From: Actinomycetes bacterium
Lineage (GTDB): Bacteria > Actinomycetota > Acidimicrobiia > Acidimicrobiales > Palsa-688
Reading direction: 5' to 3'
Length of the DNA: 5,025 nt
Assembly (NCBI GenBank): GCA_021827225.1
Contig: JAKAXG010000398.1
Span: forward strand, 1 to 5,025
How positions within the stretch are numbered: the stretch's first letter is position 1; each line of letters begins with the position of its first letter. Of this stretch, positions 1 through 5,025 are shown piece by piece. The translations under genes were made by a program, and so were the position numbers. Under the pieces are notes generated by a model. It was not told where the DNA came from and ran no database searches. It saw nothing but the letters and a program-made list of their open reading frames with translations.

Positions 1-132
1 GTTCAGGTCGATGATGTAGATCCCGTTGCGCTCACCGAAGATGAACCGCTTCATCTTCGGGTTCCAGCGCCGGGTCTGGTGCCCGAAGTGCACGCCCGCT
101 TCGAGCAACTGCCTCATGGTTACGACAGCCAT
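1..132 (-). CDS. rpsB: 30S ribosomal protein S2, N-terminal part (cut by window edge)
   Basis: Reading leftwards from ATG at 132, the first 44 codons are open and give a typical S2 N-terminus. It begins [13 protein letters not shown] and contains [15 protein letters not shown], then [14 protein letters not shown]. The [11 protein letters not shown] stretch is the hallmark of bacterial S2, a structural protein of the small ribosomal subunit that sits at the head-body junction and helps recruit S1. Family members are usually about 230-300 residues, so most of the gene lies outside the window. I chose the first ATG because a strong GGAAGGAG lies 8 bases upstream; the internal ATG at codon 6 has no such site. 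In most bacteria the next gene is tsf (elongation factor Ts), which cannot be seen here. The identification is close to certain. Confidence 0.97.
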   Translation of the reverse strand, partial: MAVVTMRQLLEAGVHFGHQTRRWNPKMKRFIFGERNGIYIIDLN

Positions 133-140
133 GGTGGTGA

Positions 141-148
141 CTCCTTCC
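141..148 (-). promoter_or_regulatory. Ribosome binding site of rpsB
   Basis: The minus strand reads GGAAGGAG, then eight bases (TCACCACC), then ATG. This is a near-ideal Shine-Dalgarno at normal spacing and is the strongest one in the window, as expected for a ribosomal protein gene. It fixes the rpsB start at 132. Confidence 0.85.
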
Positions 149-164
149 CATCGGTTGGGTGGAA
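141..164 (-). promoter_or_regulatory. Hairpin covering the rpsB Shine-Dalgarno
   Basis: In the rpsB transcript the segment can fold as UUCC-A-CCCA-ACCGA-UGGG-AA-GGAG. The upper stem is CCCA/UGGG around a five-base loop. After a small asymmetric internal loop, the lower stem pairs UUCC with the Shine-Dalgarno GGAG (one G-U pair). The pairing is read directly from the sequence. That it modulates S2 translation is inference, supported only by the known fact that rpsB is autoregulated through its leader in enterobacteria. The stem is short, and its stability was not computed. Confidence 0.4.
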
Positions 165-165
165 A

Positions 166-217
166 CCCGGTGCGCGCGCCCTTGCCGTGATGGCAGGACG
201 ACCGTGGGTGCACCGGG
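166..217 (-). promoter_or_regulatory. Long stem-loop in the rpsB leader
   Basis: A perfect 8-bp inverted repeat, CCCGGTGC at 166-173 and GCACCGGG at 210-217, encloses 36 bases. Inside it the transcript can form a second hairpin, CCUGCC-AUCAC-GGCAAGG (6 bp with one bulged A, 181-197). The nested arrangement lies just upstream of the Shine-Dalgarno hairpin, within what would be the 5' leader of rpsB. It could be a ribosomal-protein leader element. I do not recognise it as a named RNA family. Confidence 0.45.
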
Positions 218-266
218 GGTGAGGTGGATGTTTTGACCGGCCGGGACGGACCCGGACCGGCGGATC

Positions 267-295
267 ATCCTAGCGCAGCACCGGGGCTACGAACC
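267..295 (-). promoter_or_regulatory. Possible rpsB promoter
   Basis: The minus strand has TAGGAT (267-272), a good actinobacterial -10 hexamer of the TANNNT type. The -35 region at 17-18 bp spacing (GGTTCG or CGGTTC) is poor. If used, transcription would start near 260 and give a leader of about 130 bases containing both stem-loops described above. It is supported by position and the -10 match only. Confidence 0.35.
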
Positions 296-331
296 GGGCT
301 GCCTGCCCTCCGGCGCAGGAGGACCGGGGTG

Positions 332-349
332 CGGCCGCGACGGCGGCCG
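332..349 (-). terminator. Terminator-like GC hairpin after the sigma factor gene
   Basis: A perfect 7-bp inverted repeat CGGCCGC-GACG-GCGGCCG has a four-base loop and begins six bases past the sigma factor stop codon. No run of T follows on the minus strand, so it is not a classical intrinsic terminator. Hairpins lacking a U-tract are proposed as terminators in high-GC actinobacteria. In DNA this rich in G and C, a stem of this size can also arise by chance. Confidence 0.4.
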
Positions 350-355
350 GCGGCC

Positions 356-1135
356 TCAGCGGTCGGCCATCATGAGGCGGCCGCGCAGCTGCATGACCGC
401 CTTGGTGTGGATCTGGCAGACCCGGCTCTCGGTCACGCCGAGGACCTGGCCGATCTGGGCGAGGGTCAGGTTCTCGTAGTAGTACAGGCTGAGGACGATC
501 TTCTCCCGGTCGCCGAGACGGTTGATGGCGCCGGCGAGGATCTGCTTCATCTCCTCGACCTCGAAAGCGGCCATGGGGCCGTCGCCGCGGTCGGCGAGGG
601 TGTCCCCCAGGGTCACCGACTCGCCCCGCTCGCCCCCGCTGCCGGAGATCACCTCGTCGAGGCCCACCAGGCCGATGTAGGAGATCTGCCCGAATATGGA
701 CTGAAGATCGTTCTCGGAGATCTGCAACTCGTCGGCCACCTCCGAGTCGCTGGGCGCCCGGCCCAGGGACGCCTCCAGCGTGGCGTAGGCCCGCTCCACC
801 GCCCGGGCCTTGGTCCGGACCGACCGGGGAACCCAGTCGATGGACCGCAGCTCGTCGATGATCGCCCCCTTGATCCGGGTGATGGCGTAAGTCTCGAACT
901 TGATGTTGCGGCCGGCGTCGAACTTCTCGATGGCGTCGATCAGGCCGAACATGCCGTAGCTGACCAGGTCCGCCTGTTCGATGCTGTGGGGCAGGCCGGC
1001 TGACACCCGCCCGGCGACGAATTTGACCAGCGGCGAGTAGCGGACGATCAGCTGGTCCCTGATTCCCCGGTCACCGTTGGCCTTGTACTCTGACCACAGC
1101 CGGTCGATATCCTCTTTGGCTTCGGCTTCGTCCAT
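356..1135 (-). CDS. whiG: RNA polymerase sigma factor, WhiG/FliA (sigma-28) family
   Basis: A 259-residue group 3 sigma factor that directs RNA polymerase to a restricted promoter set: sporulation genes in Streptomyces (WhiG), flagellar and chemotaxis genes elsewhere (FliA). Region 2 spans about residues 25-107, with [20 protein letters not shown] (53-72) for core binding and [19 protein letters not shown] (79-97) plus DWVPRSVR (100-107) for -10 recognition. Region 3 covers roughly 110-165. Region 4 ends with a helix-turn-helix, [20 protein letters not shown] (223-242), for -35 contact. The reading frame extends upstream to 1270, but I chose ATG 1135 because family similarity begins there and AGGA (1142-1145) lies six bases before it. 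It lies 116 bp after dprA and points towards rpsB. Whether its regulon is motility or development cannot be told here; no anti-sigma gene is adjacent. The family call is firm, the WhiG name less so (FliA is possible). Confidence 0.93.
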   Translation of the reverse strand: MDEAEAKEDIDRLWSEYKANGDRGIRDQLIVRYSPLVKFVAGRVSAGLPHSIEQADLVSYGMFGLIDAIEKFDAGRNIKFETYAITRIKGAIIDELRSIDWVPRSVRTKARAVERAYATLEASLGRAPSDSEVADELQISENDLQSIFGQISYIGLVGLDEVISGSGGERGESVTLGDTLADRGDGPMAAFEVEEMKQILAGAINRLGDREKIVLSLYYYENLTLAQIGQVLGVTESRVCQIHTKAVMQLRGRLMMADR

Positions 1136-1251
1136 AGCCCGTCCTAACGTCCGCCTGCGGCACCGGCTACCGCCCGGAGAGCGGCCCCTAGCTGTCCCGG
1201 TCCGATCACGGCATGCAGGGTACTCGCCCGGCGCTCCAGCAGGCGGTTGTC

Positions 1252-2394
1252 TCAGATACGGGCCCACCATCCGCCCTCCTCGGCCACGATCCGGGCCGCC
1301 CGGAACCGCTCGAGCGCCCGGATCACGGCCGGGGCGTCCAGGCCCGAGCGCAGCATCAGGTGGCTGACCGTGGCCGGCCGCCAGCCCAACGCGGCCAGCA
1401 CGGCGCCGTCGGGGTCGCTGCTCCGGGCCGGGCCGGCGGTCCCGGCCGGGCCGGCGGTCCCGGTCGAGCCGGCCGTCGGGAGCACCATGCCCAGGGCGTC
1501 GAGGACGTCCTGGGCATCGCGCACCGGTCCAGGACCGTCGTAGAGGAGCTGGTTGCTACCCGCGCTCGCAGGGCTGCGGACCGGCCCGGGAACGACGCGC
1601 ACCTCGATCCCCCGCTCCAGAGCGGCCTCAGCCGTGATCAGGCTCCCTCCCGAGGCGTGCGACTCCACGACCACCACCATGCGGGCCAGGCCGGCGATGA
1701 CCCGGTTGCGCGACGGGAAGCGCCAGGCCTGCGCCGGACGTCCGGGCAGGTTCTCGGACACGACGACCCCCGCCGTCGTCACCTGCCGCCAGAGATCGGT
1801 GTGGCGTCGCGGGTAAGGCACGTCGACCCCGCTGGCGGCCACGCCGGCGGTCGTGCCGGGCCTGCCGCAGCCGACGGCGTCGAGGGCGCCGGCGTGGGCA
1901 GCGCCGTCGATTCCCAGCGCCAGCCCGCTCACCACGCAGATGCCGGCGGAGGCCAGGTCCCGGCCCAGCTCGTAGGCCACCGCCCGGCCATCCGGCGTGG
2001 CGTTGCGGGTCCCTACCACGGCCACCACCGGCTTCTCGAGCACGGTCAGGTCCCCCAGCCAGAACAGGACTCCCGGGGGATGGGGGTCGTGCCGGAGAGC
2101 CGAGGGAAACTCCGGATGTCCCCGCCAGGTGACCCGGACCCCGCGCTCGGCGATGGGCGCCCACCAGGAGCAGGGATCGATCCGGCGGGCCAGCTGCGAC
2201 CACGAGTGGCAACCGGGCGCCCCGCCGCCCTCCACCAGCAGCCGGCCGCCCCGCACCGGGCGCTCGATCCGTCCGGACCGCACGCCCTCCCATGCCGCCT
2301 CGGGTTCGTCTTCGTCCAGGATCCGCACCAACCCGGCCGGACCCATGCCGGGAAGGCCGCTGAGAGCGGCGGCGCAGGCCGCCGCCCGGTTCAC
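1252..2394 (-). CDS. dprA: DNA-processing protein DprA (Smf)
   Basis: DprA binds incoming or exposed single-stranded DNA in the cytoplasm and loads RecA, chiefly in natural transformation. The 380-residue product has an N-terminal helical/SAM-like part (about 1-90), then the Rossmann-like core: [10 protein letters not shown] (127-136), [12 protein letters not shown] (156-167), GVDVPYP (189-195), SENLPG (213-218), [10 protein letters not shown] (226-235), SGGSLITA (248-255) and VVPG (267-270). A winged-helix domain (about 330-380) closes the protein. A low-complexity Ala/Gly/Pro/Thr linker (308-325) separates the last two. I prefer GTG 2394, which makes a 4-bp GTGA overlap with the yifB stop and implies translational coupling. 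A TTG at 2406 would add four residues. Neither start has a strong Shine-Dalgarno; GGGGGG lies a few bases before GTG. All core motifs are intact, so the gene looks functional. Confidence 0.95.
   Translation of the reverse strand: MNRAAACAAALSGLPGMGPAGLVRILDEDEPEAAWEGVRSGRIERPVRGGRLLVEGGGAPGCHSWSQLARRIDPCSWWAPIAERGVRVTWRGHPEFPSALRHDPHPPGVLFWLGDLTVLEKPVVAVVGTRNATPDGRAVAYELGRDLASAGICVVSGLALGIDGAAHAGALDAVGCGRPGTTAGVAASGVDVPYPRRHTDLWRQVTTAGVVVSENLPGRPAQAWRFPSRNRVIAGLARMVVVVESHASGGSLITAEAALERGIEVRVVPGPVRSPASAGSNQLLYDGPGPVRDAQDVLDALGMVLPTAGSTGTAGPAGTAGPARSSDPDGAVLAALGWRPATVSHLMLRSGLDAPAVIRALERFRAARIVAEEGGWWARI
1430..1483 (-). repeat. 18-bp tandem repeat inside dprA (three units)
   Basis: Two adjacent 18-base copies (1430-1447 and 1448-1465) differ at one position, and a third, more diverged copy follows (1466-1483). 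The period is a multiple of three, so it encodes hexapeptides [12 protein letters not shown] and AGPARS in the DprA linker between the Rossmann core and the winged-helix domain. This looks like slippage-driven expansion where length is tolerated. Confidence 0.7.
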
Positions 2395-3965
2395 CGGGCC
2401 CCCCAAGCGGCGCCGTCACCGGTCGCCACCGCCAGCTGCCCGCCCCCCAGCAGCACCGGCGCCCGAAGGGCGAGGGCGGCGTAGACGTCCTCTTCCCTCA
2501 CCCGGCCGGCCCAGCCGGCCAGGTCGGCGACGGTGCGGGCCACCCGGCGGACCCGGTGCAGACCCCGCGCCGACAGGACGCCTTGGCGGACCCGGGTCTC
2601 GAGCAGGCGGGCCGCCCGGGGGTCGAGCGGGGCCAGTTCGTCCAGGCGGGGCCCCGGGATGTCCCCGTTGCTCAGCACCCCCCGGCGGCGGGCCCTGACC
2701 CGGGCGGCGAGAACCCGGTTGGCCACAACGGCGGTCGACTCCCCTGGTCCCTCCTTCCCGACCGGCGAGAGACCGGCTCCCACCAGATCCGACGGATCGG
2801 GCCGGTCGACGTGCACCCGCAGGTCGAAGCGGTCCAGCAGCGGGCCCGACACCCGGGCGCCGTAGCGGTTCCGAGCCGCATCCCGGCACCGGCAGGAACC
2901 CGGTCCGCCCTCGCTGCCGCACGGGCAGGGGTTCATGGCGGCGACGAGGAGCACCCGGGCGGGGAAGGTCACGCTGGCCCGAGCCCGGCAGACCAGCACC
3001 TGTCCCTCTTCGAGGGGCTGTCGGAGGGCGTCGAGAACGTCGGCCGGGAACTCGCCCAGCTCGTCGAGGAACAGCACCCCCCGGTGGGCGCAGCTCAGCT
3101 CGCCCGGGCGCATCTGCGAGCCCCCTCCTCCGATGAGCGAGACCGGCGAGGCGCTGTGGTGCGGCGCCCGGAAGGGGGGCCGACGGATCAGGCCGGCCGA
3201 CGGCAGCGGCAGGCCGGCGGCCGAATGGATCCGGGCGACCTCCACCGCCTCGTCCGGCGTCAGGGCGGGCAGGAGACCTGGAAGCCGCTCGGCCAGCATG
3301 GTCTTGCCGGCGCCGGGCGGCCCCACCAGGAGCAGGTGGTGGCCCCCGGCGGCCGCCACCTCCACCGCCAGCCGGCCGAGGGGCTGCCCCCGGACGTCGC
3401 TCAGGTCGGGACCGGCCGGCTCGGCGGCGGGGCCGGCCGGCACTGGCGGATCCTCCCAGGGGTGCGAGCCCCGCATGGCCTCCACCACCGCCGCCAGTGT
3501 CTTCGCACAGCGGGCTCGCGGACCACCGAGATGGCGGACCTCACCGGCACACGCCGGTGGGAGGACGACAGCCGGCGTGCTCAAGGCGTGGACCAGGGGA
3601 AGCACTCCTGATACGGCCCGGAGGCTGCCGTCCAGCCCCAGCTCCCCGATGAAGGCCAGTCCCGCCGTGGCCGGTGCAGGAAGCTGGCCGTCCGCCACCA
3701 GCAGGGCCACCGCAATCGGCAGGTCCAGGCCTGCCCCTCCCTTCCTCACGCTGGTCGGAGCCAGGTTGACCGTCACCCGCTTCTGCGGCCACTTCAGCCC
3801 GCTCGACAGGATGGCCGCCCGCACCCGGTCCCGCGACTCGCGGCACGAGGCGTCGGGCAGACCCACGATCGTGAAGGAGGGCAGGCCCGTCGAAACATGC
3901 ACCTCCACCGAGATCGGCTGACCCTGTACTCCCACGAGGGTGGCCGAATGAACCATTGCCAGCAC
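2391..3965 (-). CDS. comM: YifB/ComM-family Mg-chelatase-like AAA+ ATPase
   Basis: In transformable bacteria ComM is a hexameric helicase that extends branch migration during integration of taken-up DNA. Elsewhere the family is named YifB, and its role is less clear. The 524-residue protein has a Lon/S16-like N-terminal domain (about 20-140; GLPSFTIVGLPD at 27-38). The AAA+ core has Walker A GPPGAGKT (215-222), FRAPHHSAS (265-273), Walker B GVLFLDELGEF (296-306), sensor 1 AAMNPCPCG (342-350) and an SGPLLDRFD block (373-381). Cysteines 347, 349, 358 and 360 form the family's zinc-binding-like insertion. The C-terminal lid has SARGLHRVRRVARTVADL (465-482). The GTG start at 3965 is preferred over ATG 3956 because it gives the family-typical MLA start and has GGGAG five bases upstream. 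It is the first visible gene of the minus-strand run and overlaps dprA by 4 bp. Length and motifs are normal. Confidence 0.95.
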   Translation of the reverse strand: MLAMVHSATLVGVQGQPISVEVHVSTGLPSFTIVGLPDASCRESRDRVRAAILSSGLKWPQKRVTVNLAPTSVRKGGAGLDLPIAVALLVADGQLPAPATAGLAFIGELGLDGSLRAVSGVLPLVHALSTPAVVLPPACAGEVRHLGGPRARCAKTLAAVVEAMRGSHPWEDPPVPAGPAAEPAGPDLSDVRGQPLGRLAVEVAAAGGHHLLLVGPPGAGKTMLAERLPGLLPALTPDEAVEVARIHSAAGLPLPSAGLIRRPPFRAPHHSASPVSLIGGGGSQMRPGELSCAHRGVLFLDELGEFPADVLDALRQPLEEGQVLVCRARASVTFPARVLLVAAMNPCPCGSEGGPGSCRCRDAARNRYGARVSGPLLDRFDLRVHVDRPDPSDLVGAGLSPVGKEGPGESTAVVANRVLAARVRARRRGVLSNGDIPGPRLDELAPLDPRAARLLETRVRQGVLSARGLHRVRRVARTVADLAGWAGRVREEDVYAALALRAPVLLGGGQLAVATGDGAAWGAR

Positions 3966-3970
3966 CGCGA

Positions 3971-3975
3971 CTCCC
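3971..3975 (-). promoter_or_regulatory. Ribosome binding site of yifB/comM
   Basis: The minus strand reads GGGAG, five bases, then GTG at 3965. The alternative ATG at 3956 would lie 14 bases away from this site and has no other candidate. This decides in favour of the GTG start. Confidence 0.6.
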
Positions 3976-4090
3976 AGATGACGTTCCGTTCCTGAGGAGC
4001 CGGTCGCCGGCTGCCGAGCGCACTGTGGAGGGTAATGGTGGTCTGAGACGGTCTGGAGGCGTCACCCGTGTTCCGGTGCTTCTGTCCCGG

Positions 4091-4108
4091 CCGGTCGTGG
4101 GGGACCGG
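4091..4108 (+). repeat. Inverted repeat in the divergent spacer
   Basis: CCGGTC and GACCGG form a perfect 6-bp inverted repeat around GTGGGG. It lies in the roughly 195-bp spacer (3966-4159) between the divergent yifB and zinc-ribbon genes. The spacer otherwise shows no convincing promoter: the best minus-strand -10 (TACCCT, at 4029-4034) has no -35. The repeat could be an operator or chance in GC-rich DNA. If the downstream gene starts at GTG 4097, the repeat would be inside coding sequence. Confidence 0.25.
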
Positions 4109-4143
4109 GTCTTTCGGGCGGCGATCCGCCGGAGGGCCGGTGC

Positions 4144-4150
4144 GGGGAAG
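4144..4150 (+). promoter_or_regulatory. Probable ribosome binding site of the zinc-ribbon gene
   Basis: GGGGAAG lies nine bases before GTG 4160. It is the best-placed purine run for any in-frame start of the small gene. The alternatives GTG 4076 and GTG 4097 lack a comparable site at normal spacing. Confidence 0.4.
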
Positions 4151-4159
4151 AATGACCTG

Positions 4160-4357
4160 GTGGATGCCGAAGACGTCGAGGTGCGGGTGGTGCACCCGTT
4201 CCAGGCCCGCAAGGACTATGTCTGTCCGGGATGCCAGCAGACCGTGGCGGCCGGCACCGGCCACGTCGTGGTGGTGCCCCGTGGCGCCGCCGACCTGCGC
4301 CGGCACTGGCACCGGTCCTGCTGGGACCAGCGGCACCGGCGCCGGCCCGGTCGGTGA
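4160..4357 (+). CDS. Small zinc-ribbon-like protein of unknown function
   Basis: The 65-residue product has CPGC (22-25) followed by HWHRSC (49-54), with conserved-looking GTGHVVVVP (32-40) and an Arg/His-rich tail. The two cysteines, a histidine and the last cysteine could bind one zinc ion. I recall similar short proteins in many actinobacteria, with a VKxYRCPGC...GTPHVV...RRHWHxxCW pattern, often labelled hypothetical or wrongly ATP/GTP-binding. There is no Walker motif here. The start is uncertain: the frame is open back to 3956, with GTG options at 4025, 4076, 4097 and 4160. I chose 4160 because it has a purine-rich site nine bases upstream and the recognisable domain begins right after it. 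It is transcribed away from yifB. It has no signal peptide or membrane segment, so it is probably cytoplasmic. Its role is unknown. Confidence 0.75.
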   Translation: MDAEDVEVRVVHPFQARKDYVCPGCQQTVAAGTGHVVVVPRGAADLRRHWHRSCWDQRHRRRPGR

Positions 4358-4370
4358 ACGCTCAGCCGGC

Positions 4371-4408
4371 GGGCGGGGCGGGCGCGACTGGAGCGCGGCG
4401 GGGCGGGG
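4371..4408 (+). repeat. G-tract cluster with imperfect direct repeat
   Basis: Five runs of three or four G occur at 4371-4373, 4375-4378, 4380-4382, 4400-4403 and 4405-4408. They form two imperfect copies of GCGGGGCGGG(G)CGCGAC (4373-4388 and 4398-4414). The first three runs are separated by single bases, so a G-quadruplex is possible, but one loop would be 17 bases long. The cluster lies in the 118-bp spacer between the zinc-ribbon gene and the acetyltransferase gene. Confidence 0.35.
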
Positions 4409-4414
4409 CGCGAC

Positions 4415-4453
4415 GGTGGCGGCCGCCGGTTGCCCGGTGGGTGAGCCGCCACC
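4415..4453 (+). terminator. 9-bp GC stem-loop between the zinc-ribbon and GNAT genes
   Basis: GGTGGCGGC (4415-4423) and GCCGCCACC (4445-4453) are perfect inverted repeats around a 21-base loop, which itself holds CCGG-TTGC-CCGG. The element lies 58 bases after the zinc-ribbon stop and 22 bases before the acetyltransferase ATG. It lacks a T-run, so it could be a U-tract-free terminator for the upstream gene or a leader structure of the downstream one. Its position cannot decide between these. Confidence 0.4.
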
Positions 4454-4475
4454 CCGATCCGCGAGACTGCAACCC

Positions 4476-5025
4476 ATGCTCACCAGCGATGATGCCGCTG
4501 TTTCGTCCGCCATCCGGTTCCGGACAGCCGGTCCCGAGGACGTGTCGGCCGTGGTCGCCATCGTGGAATCTGCCTACCGCGGCGACGCCAGCCGGGCGGG
4601 CTGGACCACCGAGGCGGACCTGCTCGACGGCCAGCGGACCGACGCCGAGCAGGTGCGGTCCCTGCTCGACCGGCAGGGGTCGGTCATTCTGCTGGCGGAA
4701 GCGGAGGGCAACCTGGTCGGAACCTGTCACCTCGAGAGGAGCTCCGCCGAGCGCGCCTATTTCGGCATGTTCGCGGTCCGCCCCGGCCTGCAGGGCGGAG
4801 GGATCGGCCGGGCGCTCCTGCGCGAGGCGGGCCGCCTGGCGGCCGCCTGGGGCTGCAGCGAGCTGCGGATGACGGTGATCCGCCAACGCACCGAGCTGGT
4901 CGCCTGGTACGGCCGTTTCGGCTTCGCTCCGACCGGCGAGACGGAACCGTTCCCCTATGGTGACGAGCGCTTCGGCCGGCCGAGGCGTGACGATCTCGAG
5001 TTCGTGGTTCTGTCCGGGCCGGTGC
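4476..5025 (+). CDS. GNAT-family N-acetyltransferase (3' end cut by window edge)
   Basis: The frame is open from ATG 4476 to the window edge (183 codons) and matches the GNAT fold: acetyl transfer from acetyl-CoA to an amine of unknown identity. After a short N-terminal extension comes AIRFRTAGPEDVSAV (12-26), then a subfamily block SAYRGDASRAGWTTEADLL (32-50). Next is motif A, FGMFAVRP (96-103) and QGGGIGRALL (106-115), the pyrophosphate-binding loop. WYGRFGFAPTGE (144-155) is motif B. The tail ETEPFPYGDERFGRPRRDDL (155-174) followed by EFVVL is typical of the end of this subfamily, so probably only a few residues are missing. No good Shine-Dalgarno precedes the ATG; GCGAG (4461-4465) is weak. 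Nothing nearby names the substrate. The family call is firm and the specific reaction is open. Confidence 0.9.
   Translation, partial: MLTSDDAAVSSAIRFRTAGPEDVSAVVAIVESAYRGDASRAGWTTEADLLDGQRTDAEQVRSLLDRQGSVILLAEAEGNLVGTCHLERSSAERAYFGMFAVRPGLQGGGIGRALLREAGRLAAAWGCSELRMTVIRQRTELVAWYGRFGFAPTGETEPFPYGDERFGRPRRDDLEFVVLSGPV

Noticed and set aside
224..1003. Plus-strand open frame of 259 codons opposite the sigma factor gene
   Set aside because: It uses the same triplets as the sigma factor read on the other strand. Such frames stay open in high-GC genes because of third-position bias. The product is low-complexity with no recognisable domain.
1166..1192. GCTA...TAGC inverted repeat with inner CCGC/GCGG in the dprA to sigma factor gap
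   Set aside because: The stems are only four base pairs each, with a four-base bulge, so it is not distinguishable from background in DNA of this composition.
1217..1222. TACCCT -10-like hexamer on the minus strand about 80 bp before the sigma factor start; the same hexamer occurs before yifB at 4029-4034
   Set aside because: Both fit TANNNT, but neither has a recognisable -35, and the flanking bases are not shared. Two hits of a loose six-base pattern are expected by chance.
1213..2484. Plus-strand open frame of 423 codons opposite dprA
   Set aside because: This is an in-register antisense shadow of dprA. Its translation is rich in Arg, Ala, Gly and Pro with no family motif, while dprA itself is unmistakable.
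2556..3921. Long plus-strand open frames opposite yifB (2556-3611 and 2935-3921)
   Set aside because: They overlap a gene with all AAA+ motifs intact, and their translations are compositionally biased and resemble no known protein.
3541..4561. Minus-strand open frames upstream of yifB (3541-4212 and 3794-4561)
   Set aside because: They overlap yifB, the zinc-ribbon gene and the start of the acetyltransferase in other frames and carry no domain signal. I considered them as a possible yraN, but they show none of its expected motifs.
4231..4872. Plus-strand open frame overlapping the zinc-ribbon gene and the acetyltransferase start
   Set aside because: It is out of frame with the clear GNAT motifs and is rich in Arg, Ala, Gly and Pro. 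The real acetyltransferase frame begins at 4476 and stays open to the window edge.

Overview
The window comes from a very GC-rich bacterium, most likely an actinobacterium. GTG starts, strongly GC-biased third codon positions and the gene order all support this. The minus strand carries yifB (comM-like ATPase), dprA, a WhiG/FliA-type sigma factor and rpsB, in that direction of transcription. This order resembles the stretch around dprA, whiG and rpsB in Streptomyces. A deeper-branching lineage such as Acidimicrobiia is possible, but that is inference and not shown by the sequence.

Layout from left to right: the first 44 codons of rpsB (minus strand, cut by the window edge); a 223-bp rpsB leader and promoter region with clear RNA-type stem-loops, one of which covers the Shine-Dalgarno; the complete sigma factor gene (356-1135); a 116-bp gap; complete dprA (1252-2394), joined to yifB (2391-3965) by a 4-bp GTGA overlap. 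A divergent spacer of about 195 bp follows. On the plus strand come a small zinc-ribbon-like protein (ends at 4357), a GC-rich spacer with G-tracts and a 9-bp stem-loop, and a GNAT acetyltransferase that starts at 4476 and runs off the right edge.

How the genes work together: YifB/ComM is a hexameric branch-migration ATPase and DprA loads RecA onto single-stranded DNA. The translationally coupled pair is therefore a DNA-uptake and recombination module. The sigma factor is of the type that controls motility or sporulation genes, and rpsB opens the translation operon that usually continues with tsf. The sigma factor and rpsB are probably separate transcription units, because a terminator-like hairpin and a possible promoter lie between them. 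The two plus-strand genes have no visible functional link to the minus-strand cluster.

I see no mobile element, CRISPR array, tRNA or rRNA, and no convincing new multi-gene system. The points most worth a second look are the structured rpsB leader, the divergent small zinc-ribbon gene where yraN often sits, and the expanding hexapeptide repeat in the DprA linker.
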